Below, piece by piece: positions 27,000 to 34,458 of a stretch of DNA of 64,000 nt. The notes under the pieces are model-generated. The model did not search any database, was not told the origin of the DNA, and worked only from the letters and a program-made list of their open reading frames with translations. The position numbers and the translations under genes are program-made. The DNA comes from Metarhizobium sp964253915 (lineage in GTDB: Bacteria; Pseudomonadota; Alphaproteobacteria; Rhizobiales; Rhizobiaceae): assembly GCF_964253915.1 (NCBI RefSeq), contig NZ_CAXUSG020000010.1:62001-126000 (forward strand). Reading direction: 5' to 3'. How positions within the stretch are numbered: position 1 is the stretch's first letter; every line of letters begins with the position of its first letter.

Positions 27000-27461
27000 A
27001 TGAGCATCAACCCCAACCCGCTTTCCGCAGCACCGGACGACTGGCGCGCCTATAGCGGCGTGCTGTCCCGTCGTGTGGTTGCCTTTGTCATCGACTATGC
27101 GCTGGTCTTGCTGTTGTGCATTCCGGCGGCAGTGCTGGTGTTCTTCATCGGCGTCTTTACCCTCGGCCTCGGCTTCTATCTGTATCCGCTGCTGTTCTTC
27201 ATCGTTGCCGGCCTGTATTTCGGCCTGACTGTGGGCGGACGGGCGCAGGCATCGCCCGGCATGCGTGCCGTCGGCCTTGCCATGGTCAGGCTCGACGGCC
27301 AGCCGATCGATTTCCTGACGGCGATCATCCATATCGTGCTGTTCTGGATTCTCAATTCGGTGCTGACGCCGCTGATCCTGCTTGCCGGCCTGTTCATCGA
27401 ACGCAGCCGCCTGGTCCACGACCTGCTCTTGGGCACGGCTGTCATCCGCACGGGTTACTGA
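27000..27461 (+). CDS. RDD family membrane protein
   Basis: A 153-residue RDD-domain protein. The name residues are seen as SRRVVAFVIDYALVLLLCIP (Arg plus Asp in the first helix), and ASPGMRAVGLAMVRLDGQPI in the loop. The last segment ends SRLVHDLLLGTAVIRTGY, with the second Asp. Two to three further helices are present. Some RDD proteins act as cation/proton antiporters; the role here is unknown. The ATG at 27000 has CGGAG upstream; an in-frame ATG at 26955 would add residues without similarity. Close behind hemB (71 bases). Confidence 0.86.
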   Translation: MSINPNPLSAAPDDWRAYSGVLSRRVVAFVIDYALVLLLCIPAAVLVFFIGVFTLGLGFYLYPLLFFIVAGLYFGLTVGGRAQASPGMRAVGLAMVRLDGQPIDFLTAIIHIVLFWILNSVLTPLILLAGLFIERSRLVHDLLLGTAVIRTGY

Positions 27462-27638
27462 AAAAGGACGTGGCCTTTATCCGAGCCGCAAGATAGGCGG
27501 GTGATTCGTCATACGAAACGATGCATCACCTGCCGAAAATATCGTTCCACACCCGAAATTCGGTCCGTTCTCAAGGGGATAGGCCAAAAATATGAGGGCA
27601 AGGCGCAGTTTTTCCGTCCCGATATGGCCATCGTGACG

Positions 27639-27670
27639 GCGTAAGGTTGACGTTTTTTAATCTTACGCCA
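27639..27670. promoter_or_regulatory. Inverted repeat upstream of bpt
   Basis: GGCGTAAG (27639-27646) and CTTACGCC (27663-27670), perfect arms around a 16-base AT-rich loop holding TTGACG and TTTTTT. The loop contains a plausible -35-like TTGACG for bpt, so this may be an operator; no good -10 at proper spacing was seen. It lies 46 bases before the bpt ATG. Confidence 0.4.
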
Positions 27671-27715
27671 TGGTAGGATCGCCATCGACGTGAAAAGGGA
27701 TTGAACTCCGCCGCA

Positions 27716-28489
27716 ATGAATACACAGGCCGCACCTTCACCGCAGTTCTATCTGACGGCTCCTGCTGCCTGTCCTTATTTGCCAAACGAGATGGAACGCA
27801 AGGTGTTCACCCATCTCGTCGGGTCGCGGGCGCCGGAGATGAACGACCTGCTCACCCAGGGCGGTTTCCGCCGGTCTCAGAACATCGCCTATCGTCCCGC
27901 CTGCGAAGCCTGCCGCTCCTGCATTTCCGTGCGCATCATCGCCGGCGAATTCGAACCGACGCGCTCGATGCGGCGGGTGATGGCCGCCAACGAAGACATC
28001 ATCTCGACGGAATATCCGGCTCAGCCATCGACCGAGCAATATTCGCTCTTCCGCCATTATCTCGACCATCGCCATCAGCGCGGTGGCATGTCCGACATGT
28101 CGGCGCTCGATTATGCGATCATGGTCGAGGATACCCACGTCAATACCCGGATCATCGAGTACCGCATTCGCGAGGAAGGCGCTGGCCTGCGCCGCAATCC
28201 GCGCGGGGAGCTGATCGCCGCGGCCCTCACCGACATGATGAGCGACGGGCTTTCCATGGTCTATTCCTATTTCAATCCCGACCTTGAGAAGCGGTCGCTG
28301 GGCACCTTGATGATCCTCGACCATATCCGCCGGACAAAGCAGCTCGGCCTGCCGCATGTCTATCTCGGCTACTGGGTGCGCGGTTCGCGGAAGATGGACT
28401 ACAAGACCCGCTTCCTGCCGCAGGAACACCTGATGGCCCGCGGCTGGGAACGTTTTACGCCGGCCGACGGCGACGTCCAGAACGATTGA
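27716..28489 (+). CDS. bpt: Aspartate/glutamate leucyltransferase
   Basis: A 257-residue Bpt/ATE-family aminoacyl-tRNA-protein transferase that adds Leu to N-terminal Asp/Glu, making N-end-rule substrates for ClpS/ClpAP. The conserved cysteine cluster YRPACEACRSCISVRI, the GLSMVYSYFNPDLEKRSLG core and VYLGYWVRGSRKMDYKTRF are present. ATG 27716 begins at the conserved NTQAAPSPQFYL; a TTG at 27701 is possible. An EamA exporter gene follows, its ATG 2 bases after this stop. Confidence 0.94.
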   Translation: MNTQAAPSPQFYLTAPAACPYLPNEMERKVFTHLVGSRAPEMNDLLTQGGFRRSQNIAYRPACEACRSCISVRIIAGEFEPTRSMRRVMAANEDIISTEYPAQPSTEQYSLFRHYLDHRHQRGGMSDMSALDYAIMVEDTHVNTRIIEYRIREEGAGLRRNPRGELIAAALTDMMSDGLSMVYSYFNPDLEKRSLGTLMILDHIRRTKQLGLPHVYLGYWVRGSRKMDYKTRFLPQEHLMARGWERFTPADGDVQND

Positions 28490-28491
28490 TC

Positions 28492-29388
28492 ATGCCCTTC
28501 CCGAAAATGTCGAGCCACACCAAAGGCCTTGTTCTGACCACCATCGGCGGGCTGGCCCTGTCGCTCGACGTGCCGCTGGTACGGCTCGGCAACGGCGACG
28601 TCTGGTCGGTGATCACGCTTCGCAGCCTGACGACGGTTGCCGCGACCTTTGTCCTGTGGTTCCTGGTGCGTCACTTCACGACGGCCCGCCCGGCGCTCGT
28701 TCCCGGCCGGGCCGCGGCCTTTGCCGCCCTGCTCTATGGCCTGTCGTCGATCGCCTTCCTCGGCGCGGTGTTCAACACCACCACTGCCAACGTCGTGTTC
28801 ATCGTCGCCTTTACCCCTATGTTCGCCGCCTTGCTCTCCTGGCTTTTCCTGCGCGAGCAACCCAGTATTTCGACGCTGGTGACGATGGCGATCATGATCG
28901 TCGGTGTCGGCTTCATCGTCGAAGGCGGGCTTTCCGCCGGCCACTGGCTCGGCGACCTGCTCTCGGCGCTAACCGCGCTGCTGATCGGCGGCGCCATCAC
29001 CATCGGCCGGGCGACGCAGCGGGACATGGGTTTCGTGCCGCTGATCGCCACCGTCATTCCCGCCGCCTTCGGGCTGCTGATGGTTCTGCCGGGCGGTGAC
29101 TATCATGTCGCCAACCCCTTCTGGGTCATGCTCGACGGTGGTATCATGCTGCCGCTCGCCTTCTGGTGCCTGGCGACGGGGCCGCGCTACCTGTCGGCTT
29201 CGGAAGTCGGCATGTTCTACCTGCTGGAAACGATCCTTGCCCCCATCTGGGTGTGGATGATCTTTTCCGAAGTGCCCGCGCTGCAAAGCCTCGCCGGCGG
29301 CGGCATCCTCATCGGTGCGCTGATCGGCTATTCGCTGTGGCAGATGCGCAGCCGCTCGCGCATCCTGGCGACCTCCCATCCTCACTGA
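28492..29388 (+). CDS. EamA/DMT-family transporter
   Basis: A 298-residue drug/metabolite-transporter protein with ten helices in two EamA repeats; the first begins MSSHTKGLVLTTIGGLALSL, and the second follows a short hydrophilic gap near 155. TTANVVFIVAFTPMFAALLS and SASEVGMFYLLETILAPIW are typical repeat ends. It should export a small metabolite or amino acid, identity unknown. The ATG follows the bpt stop by 2 bases, so the genes are probably co-transcribed. Confidence 0.88.
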   Translation: MPFPKMSSHTKGLVLTTIGGLALSLDVPLVRLGNGDVWSVITLRSLTTVAATFVLWFLVRHFTTARPALVPGRAAAFAALLYGLSSIAFLGAVFNTTTANVVFIVAFTPMFAALLSWLFLREQPSISTLVTMAIMIVGVGFIVEGGLSAGHWLGDLLSALTALLIGGAITIGRATQRDMGFVPLIATVIPAAFGLLMVLPGGDYHVANPFWVMLDGGIMLPLAFWCLATGPRYLSASEVGMFYLLETILAPIWVWMIFSEVPALQSLAGGGILIGALIGYSLWQMRSRSRILATSHPH

Positions 29389-29418
29389 ACGGCAAGATTG
29401 CCGACGGCGCGGATCAAT

Positions 29419-29437
29419 GTTATAACCCTGTTATAAC
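29419..29437 (+). promoter_or_regulatory. Tandem 8-bp palindromes before the antitoxin gene
   Basis: GTTATAAC at 29419-29426 and again at 29430-29437, spacer CCT, repeat period 11 bp (one helical turn). Each copy is its own reverse complement. They end 15 bases before the antitoxin ATG, the usual place for autoregulation by an AbrB-type antitoxin. The sites may also overlap the -10 region. Confidence 0.7.
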
Positions 29438-29452
29438 TTGAAGGAATTCGCG

Positions 29453-29674
29453 ATGAACGTCACCATCCGCAAGATCGGCAATTCCGAAGGCGTGATCATT
29501 CCAAAAGAAATCCTCGACCGGCTGGGCTTGAAGGCGGGGGATACGCTGGATCTCACGGCGGAGAACGGTGGCCTCCACCTGCGGCCCGTCGAAGAGGACT
29601 TCAATCGCCAACTCCAGGCGGCGGAATATTTTATGGAAAAATACAAGGTCGCTCTCAAGAAGCTGGCGGAATGA
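29453..29674 (+). CDS. AbrB/MazE-type antitoxin
   Basis: A 73-residue antitoxin with an N-terminal SpoVT-AbrB swapped-hairpin DNA-binding domain (VTIRKIGNSEGVIIPKEIL then GLKAGDTLDL) and a C-terminal helix QLQAAEYFMEKYKVALKKLA that would clamp the toxin. The ATG at 29453 has AAGGA 8 bases upstream. It is directly followed by the Doc toxin gene (stop TGA at 29672-29674, next ATG at 29675). Paired tandem palindromes lie upstream for autorepression. Confidence 0.9.
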   Translation: MNVTIRKIGNSEGVIIPKEILDRLGLKAGDTLDLTAENGGLHLRPVEEDFNRQLQAAEYFMEKYKVALKKLAE

Positions 29675-30067
29675 ATGACACCGATCTTTCTTAGTCGCGT
29701 CGTCGTCGAACGATTGCACCAGATGCAGATCGAACGTTTCGGCGGCGCCTTTGGCCTGCGTGATGAGGGGATACTGGAATCGGCGCTTGCGCGGCCGATC
29801 AACAAGGCCGCCTATGGCTGCGACGATATCATCGAACTCGCAGCAGCCTATCTTTATGGCCTGGCCAAGAACCATGCCTTCATCGATGGCAACAAACGTA
29901 TTGCCATCGTGGCCGCCGCTGTCTTTCTCATGGAAAACGGCTTTGAGATCGAAACGACAGAGGCAAATCTCTATACCTTCGTTCTCGCCGTAGCCGCCGG
30001 GGATATCGACGAGGAAGGAGCCGCACGGTTCCTAAGGGATGTCTCCGTTCCCTACTCACCGCAATAG
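29675..30067 (+). CDS. doc: Doc-type Fic toxin
   Basis: A 130-residue Doc toxin. The conserved Fic/Doc motif is HAFIDGNKR (residues 67-75), matching the phage P1 Doc pattern H-x-F-x-D-x-N-K-R. P1 Doc phosphorylates EF-Tu to stop translation. The rest is helical: VVVERLHQMQIERFGGAFGL, LRDEGILESALARP, ELAAAYLYGLAKNHAF and IAIVAAAVFLMENGFEI. The motif has no gap, so the toxin should be active. It is normally paired with Phd; here the partner is AbrB-like, a known but less common exchange. It ends 22 bases from the parC stop. Confidence 0.9.
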   Translation: MTPIFLSRVVVERLHQMQIERFGGAFGLRDEGILESALARPINKAAYGCDDIIELAAAYLYGLAKNHAFIDGNKRIAIVAAAVFLMENGFEIETTEANLYTFVLAVAAGDIDEEGAARFLRDVSVPYSPQ

Positions 30068-30088
30068 GCGGGCCTCGTTTCCCGAAGC

Positions 30089-32341
30089 CTACCCCAAAAA
30101 CTTCCCGCTACGCGGAAAACCCTTCGGCACGGTGCGCCCGGCGGAAGCACGTTCGGCGAGCCATTCGGCCAGTTCGTCCTTGTTCTTCGTGAACGTCCGG
30201 CCGGCGCTGTCTTCCCAAGTCAGGCCCTCGGCGATGGAGAAGCAGCGGATGTCGGAAATACCGCCGTCCTTGTAACGCTGCAGGCGTACGCCCTTGCCGC
30301 GCACCATCTCCGGAAGCTGCACGAGTGGGAACACCAGCATCTTGCGGTTTTCGCCGACGACGGCGACGTGATCGCCCGAAACGGTCACGACCAATTTCGC
30401 CTCGTCGGGCATGCTGACATTCATGATCTGCTTGCCCTTGCGGGTATTGGCGATCATCTCGCTCTCGGCGACGATGAAGCCGTTACCCGAGGTGGAGGCG
30501 AGGATCAGCTTGCGGTTCGGATCGTGGACGAAGGCCGTCAGCACGTCCTGGTCGTTTTCCATGTCGACCATGATACGCAACGGCTCGCCATGGCCACGCC
30601 CGCCCGGCAGCTTGTCGGCGCCGAGCGTATAGGCCTTGCCACCGGTGGTGACGAGCAGGATCTTGTCGGTGGTCTGCGCCGGGAACGCCACCTTCAGCGC
30701 ATCGCCTTCCTTGAAGGTCAGGGCGGACGTATCGGAAATGTGTCCCTTCAGCGCCCGGATCCAGCCCTTTTCCGAAACGACGACGGTCACCGGCTCCTTC
30801 TCGATCATCGCCTGCTGGATCGCCTCGACATCGGCGTCCGGCGCGTCGGCGAACTGTGTGCGTCGGCGGCCGAGTTCGGTCGCCTTGGCATACTTCTTCT
30901 TGACCTCGCCAATTTCCCAAGCGACCGTCTGCCACTGCTTGTCGTCGGAGGAAAGCAGCGCCTCGATCTCGGCCTTTTCCTTGGTCAGGTTGTCGAATTC
31001 GGTGCGGATCTCGAATTCTTCCAGCTTGCGCAAGGAGCGCAGCCGCATGTTGAGGATCGCCTCGACCTGGTTGTCGGTGAGATTGAAGCGGGCAACCATC
31101 ACCGGCTTCGGCTCATCCTCCTCGCGGATGATGCGGATCACCTCGTCGATATTGAGGTAGGCGATCAGGAAGCCGCCCAGAATCTCCAAACGCCGGTCGA
31201 TGGCGGCCAGCCGGAAACGCGAACGGCGGACGAGCACCTCCTTGCGGTGCTGCAGCCATTCTGTCAGCACCTCGCCCAAGCCCATCACCTTGGGCACACG
31301 ACCGAGGGAGAGCACGTTCATGTTGAGCGGCAGGCGGCTCTCCAGTTCCGTCAGACGGAACAGCGATTCCATCAGCAGCGTCGCATCGACCGTCCGGTTC
31401 TTCGGCACCAGCACGACGCGGATGTCTTCAGCGGATTCGTCGCGCACATCCTCCAGCAGCGGCAGCTTGCGGGCGATCAGCAGTTCGGCGATCTTTTCGA
31501 TCAGCCGCGACTTCTGCACCTGGAACGGGATTTCGGTGACGACGATCTGGTAACCGCCGCGGCCAAGATCCTCGGTCTGCCACTTGGCGCGCACGCGAAA
31601 ACCGCCGCGGCCGGTCTTGTAGGCCTCGACGATGCTGGCATGGCTGTCGATGATGATACCGCCGGTCGGCAGGTCCGGGCCGGGAATGAATTCCACCAGC
31701 TTCTCGACGCTGGCATCCGGATGCTTGATCAGGTGCAGCGCCGCATCGCAAAGCTCATGGGCATTGTGCGGCGGGATGGACGTCGCCATGCCGACGGCGA
31801 TGCCGGAGGCGCCGTTTGCCAAAAGGTTCGGAAAGGCACCGGGCAGAACCACCGGTTCGGAATTCGACTCGTCGTAGGTGTCGCGGAAATCCACCGCATC
31901 CTGATCGATGCCTTCGAGCAGAAGTTCGGCGACCGCCGTCATCTTCGATTCGGTGTAACGCATCGCGGCCGGGCTATCGCCGTCGATGTTGCCGAAATTG
32001 CCCTGGCCGTTGACCAGCGGATAGCGCAGCGAGAAATCCTGCGCCAGACGCGCCAGCGCATCGTAGATCGCCTGGTCGCCGTGCGGATGGTAGTTACCCA
32101 TCACTTCGCCGACGATCTTGGCGCATTTGCGGAAAGCGGAGTTCGGCCTGAGCCCCATTTCGCTCATGGCGTAGACGATGCGGCGATGTACCGGCTTCAA
32201 CCCGTCGCGGACATCCGGCAGGGCGCGATGCATGATGGTCGACAGCGCGTAGGCGAGATAACGCTCCTCGAGCGCCGCCTTCAAGTCGACCGGTACGATG
32301 TTGTCGTCGCCATCCGATGGTGGCAAAATATCCTTACCCAT
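30089..32341 (-). CDS. parC: DNA topoisomerase IV subunit A
   Basis: A 750-residue ParC, the DNA-cleaving half of topoisomerase IV that unlinks daughter chromosomes. The winged-helix core is intact: the breakage Tyr129 (SPAAMRYTESK), the CAP motif GLKPVHRRIVYAM and QGNFGNIDGDS. The quinolone region reads YHPHGDQAIYDALARL: Gln90 stands at the position of E. coli Ser80 and Asp94 at Glu84. The C-terminal beta-pinwheel follows (near residue 500 on) and is shorter than in GyrA. Start ATG 32341. Alone, divergent from the periplasmic-protein gene. Confidence 0.95.
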   Translation of the reverse strand: MGKDILPPSDGDDNIVPVDLKAALEERYLAYALSTIMHRALPDVRDGLKPVHRRIVYAMSEMGLRPNSAFRKCAKIVGEVMGNYHPHGDQAIYDALARLAQDFSLRYPLVNGQGNFGNIDGDSPAAMRYTESKMTAVAELLLEGIDQDAVDFRDTYDESNSEPVVLPGAFPNLLANGASGIAVGMATSIPPHNAHELCDAALHLIKHPDASVEKLVEFIPGPDLPTGGIIIDSHASIVEAYKTGRGGFRVRAKWQTEDLGRGGYQIVVTEIPFQVQKSRLIEKIAELLIARKLPLLEDVRDESAEDIRVVLVPKNRTVDATLLMESLFRLTELESRLPLNMNVLSLGRVPKVMGLGEVLTEWLQHRKEVLVRRSRFRLAAIDRRLEILGGFLIAYLNIDEVIRIIREEDEPKPVMVARFNLTDNQVEAILNMRLRSLRKLEEFEIRTEFDNLTKEKAEIEALLSSDDKQWQTVAWEIGEVKKKYAKATELGRRRTQFADAPDADVEAIQQAMIEKEPVTVVVSEKGWIRALKGHISDTSALTFKEGDALKVAFPAQTTDKILLVTTGGKAYTLGADKLPGGRGHGEPLRIMVDMENDQDVLTAFVHDPNRKLILASTSGNGFIVAESEMIANTRKGKQIMNVSMPDEAKLVVTVSGDHVAVVGENRKMLVFPLVQLPEMVRGKGVRLQRYKDGGISDIRCFSIAEGLTWEDSAGRTFTKNKDELAEWLAERASAGRTVPKGFPRSGKFLG

Positions 32342-32676
32342 GTGACTTGACTAGACGACAAGCCGATTCCCGGCAAGGAATCCAGGGCATCCGCCTGTGG
32401 ATAGTGCACTGCACAGGCGTCATCGGTGCGTAAAATCCACAAGTTAAAGCAGCTTTTAACCGATGGTTACGTAGGAAACATCGCCACGAAACAGTTTTGT
32501 GGCATCTCCCTTTTCGCCGCCACAATGTGCCTTACATTGTGCCCCGTCGCTTTTACCAAAAACAGTTCGGCGCATCGTCTGGTGCTCGAATATCCGCTGA
32601 ATATAACAACGACCACAAACGTTTATAGACCTGACTGGCTGGCTTCTCGGTCAAATTTCACAAAGAAGGACACGTT
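32342..32676. other. Gene-free, dyad-rich 335-bp interval
   Basis: No credible gene was seen. It holds the divergent promoters of parC and the periplasmic-protein gene and at least five short inverted repeats. These are GTGCA/TGCAC (32404-32414), GTTAAA/TTTAAC (32443-32460), TAACC/GGTTA (32457-32469), GCCAC/GTGGC around 32482-32502, and CACAATGT/ACATTGTG (32521-32541). The right end is AT-rich (TATAACAACG, GTTTATAG) as expected for a promoter. A short open frame at 32426-32680 looks spurious. Confidence 0.6.
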
Positions 32677-33873
32677 ATGAAACACCTCCGCACTATTCGC
32701 TACGCCTTGACCGCCGCGACCTTCCTGACGCTGAGCGGTTCCGCCTTCGCCCTCGATGGCAACGACCTCGTTGCAAAGCTCAATGCGGCCTTCCAGGGCA
32801 CCACGCTGCACCCGACCTCGATCAATGTCGATGGCTCGAATGTTACCCTGACGGGTGTCAAGGTTCGTATCCCGAGCCCCGAAGCTGCCGGCGAAGGCGC
32901 ACCGATCGGCAATATCGTCCTGACCGGCGTCGAAGAAAATGGTGGCGGCTACACGATCGAGAAGGCCGCGTTCGACAACATCAACCTTACCAATGAAGGC
33001 GTGACCGTCACCGCTTCCGACATTTCGCTCAGCAACATCACGGTTCCGGCCGATGCCACCAAGGGCACGCTCGACTCGATGATGATGTATGAGGAAGGCC
33101 ATGTCGGTCCGGTCAGCGTCACCAAGGCCGGCGCCGAACTGTTCTCGCTCGCCAGCACCGATTTCTCCCTGTCGAAGCGCGATGGCGACGCCGGTTTCGA
33201 CTTCGAAGCAACCGCTGCCGGCCTGAAGGGCGACCTGACCAAGGTCGAAGACCCGCAGGCGAAGGACACGCTGCAGAAGATCGGCCTGACGACGCTGGAA
33301 GGCGAAATCAACATGGCCGGCGGCTGGGACGTCAAGACCGGCACGCTCGACGTCACCAATTACAGCTTCGATTTCAAGGACATCGGCAACCTGTCGCTGG
33401 CCTTCAGCATCTCCGGCTACACGCTCGAACTCATCAAGTCGATGCAGGACCAGATGAAGGCGATGGAAACCAATCCGAACAAGGAAGAGGCCCAGGCAGC
33501 AGCCGGTATGGCGATGATGGGCCTGATGCAGCAGCTCAGCTTCAACAGCGCGTCGGTTTCCTTCGAGGATGCGTCGATCACCAAGCGCCTGCTGGACTAT
33601 GCCGGCTCGCAGCAGGGTGTCACAGGTGAGCAGATGGCTCAGTCGCTGAAGGCCATGGTTCCGATCATGATCGGCCAGCTGAACATTCCGGAACTGCAGA
33701 ACTCGGTTACCGAGGCCGTCAACACCTATCTCGACGATCCGAAGAGCCTGACGGTCGCAGCAGCCCCTGAAAAGGCGGTTCCGTTCCCGCAGATCCTCGG
33801 CGCCGCCATGGGTGCTCCGAACAGCATCCCGGCCCTGCTTGGCGTGACGGTTTCGGCCAACGACGAAATGTAA
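32677..33873 (+). CDS. Exported protein of unknown function
   Basis: A 398-residue periplasmic protein I do not recognise. A signal peptide (YALTAATFLTLSGSAFA) is cut near residue 25. The mature part is acidic, poor in Cys, and beta-rich with repeated motifs such as VDGSNVTLTGVKVRIPSPEA and GDLTKVEDPQAKDTLQKIGL. A methionine-rich helix QMKAMETNPNKEEAQAAAGM follows, then MMGLMQQLSF. It ends in a helical TEAVNTYLDDPKSLTVAAAP. The strong ribosome-binding site (AAGGA, 7 bases from ATG) and a double terminator suggest high expression. Similar proteins occur in rhizobia and Brucella as hypothetical exported proteins. Confidence 0.78.
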   Translation: MKHLRTIRYALTAATFLTLSGSAFALDGNDLVAKLNAAFQGTTLHPTSINVDGSNVTLTGVKVRIPSPEAAGEGAPIGNIVLTGVEENGGGYTIEKAAFDNINLTNEGVTVTASDISLSNITVPADATKGTLDSMMMYEEGHVGPVSVTKAGAELFSLASTDFSLSKRDGDAGFDFEATAAGLKGDLTKVEDPQAKDTLQKIGLTTLEGEINMAGGWDVKTGTLDVTNYSFDFKDIGNLSLAFSISGYTLELIKSMQDQMKAMETNPNKEEAQAAAGMAMMGLMQQLSFNSASVSFEDASITKRLLDYAGSQQGVTGEQMAQSLKAMVPIMIGQLNIPELQNSVTEAVNTYLDDPKSLTVAAAPEKAVPFPQILGAAMGAPNSIPALLGVTVSANDEM

Positions 33874-33896
33874 GCCTCGCAGAGGCGCATGAACAG

Positions 33897-33929
33897 CGAG
33901 CCCGGCCAAAACCGGGCTCGTTCTGTTTC
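33897..33929 (+). terminator. First terminator after the periplasmic-protein gene
   Basis: Arms CGAGCCCGG (33897-33905) and CCGGGCTCG (33912-33920), 6-base loop, followed by TTCTGTTT. Confidence 0.85.
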
Positions 33930-33953
33930 AGGGGTTCTTACCACTGTCGAGAC

Positions 33954-33996
33954 AAAAGACCCGCACAGGTTTTCCCATGCGGGTCTTTTTTGTTTG
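33954..33996 (+). terminator. Second, tandem terminator
   Basis: Arms AAAAGACCCGCA (33954-33965) and TGCGGGTCTTTT (33978-33989), perfect 12 bp, followed by TTGTTT. It runs straight into the first copy of the dispersed repeat. Confidence 0.93.
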
Positions 33997-34048
33997 GAGC
34001 ATTTCCGGACGCGAAACCGCTGCGCTCTTTTGCTGGAATTGCTCTACC
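33990..34048. repeat. Dispersed palindromic repeat, copy A
   Basis: One of three intergenic copies of an imperfect hairpin repeat in this window. Its ends are GAGCATTTCC and GGAATTGCTC, near-complementary, enclosing CGGACGCGAAACCGC and TTTTGC. It is about 77% alike to copies B (41769-41837) and C (44464-44533), with one or two deletions. It lies after the tandem terminators. Confidence 0.85.
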
Positions 34049-34053
34049 TGCGT

Positions 34054-34380
34054 TTATTCCAAAACCTGAATGACCATGCGCGTCTGCGGATTGACGATCA
34101 CCCGCCTTTCGTTGACGACGCTGTAGGCATAATCGCCGTAACCATCGACCGCGTGGATTTCCACGGTGTCGGGAAGCGGCGAGCCGACCACGACGTCGCC
34201 TTCATAGACGACAGATGGCACCTGCTGCTCCATAACGTAGGTGCGGACCTCTCCCGGAAGCACGACGGTGGAATTTGTGACCGTCGGATCGGGTTGCTGG
34301 ACGATGATGGTGTCCTGGGCGAAAGCCGCTCCGGAAACCATCACCATTGCCGCCGATGCGGCCAGAAAAGTCTTGCGCAT
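34054..34380 (-). CDS. DUF1236 exported protein
   Basis: A 108-residue exported protein with signal peptide (KTFLAASAAMVMVSGAAFAQ) and a DUF1236 domain: GEVRTYVMEQQVPSVVYEGD, VVVGSPLPDTVEIHAV and YSVVNERRVIVNPQTRMVIQ. DUF1236 proteins are common in rhizobia and Bradyrhizobium, periplasmic, role unknown. ATG 34380 follows AGGAG by 6 bases; two in-frame upstream ATGs are passed over. It lies downstream of creD on the same strand. Confidence 0.85.
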   Translation of the reverse strand: MRKTFLAASAAMVMVSGAAFAQDTIIVQQPDPTVTNSTVVLPGEVRTYVMEQQVPSVVYEGDVVVGSPLPDTVEIHAVDGYGDYAYSVVNERRVIVNPQTRMVIQVLE

Positions 34381-34458
34381 GTCCATCTCCTGTTGATGCG
34401 TCCCACCCACTAACCGCAGAACGCACCGATTGTTCCCACAGGATCCGGCCACACTTTC

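Noticed and set aside
32426..32680. Short open frame (84 codons) in the parC gap
   Set aside because: No ribosome-binding site or similarity; it overlaps dyads and the start of the periplasmic-protein gene.
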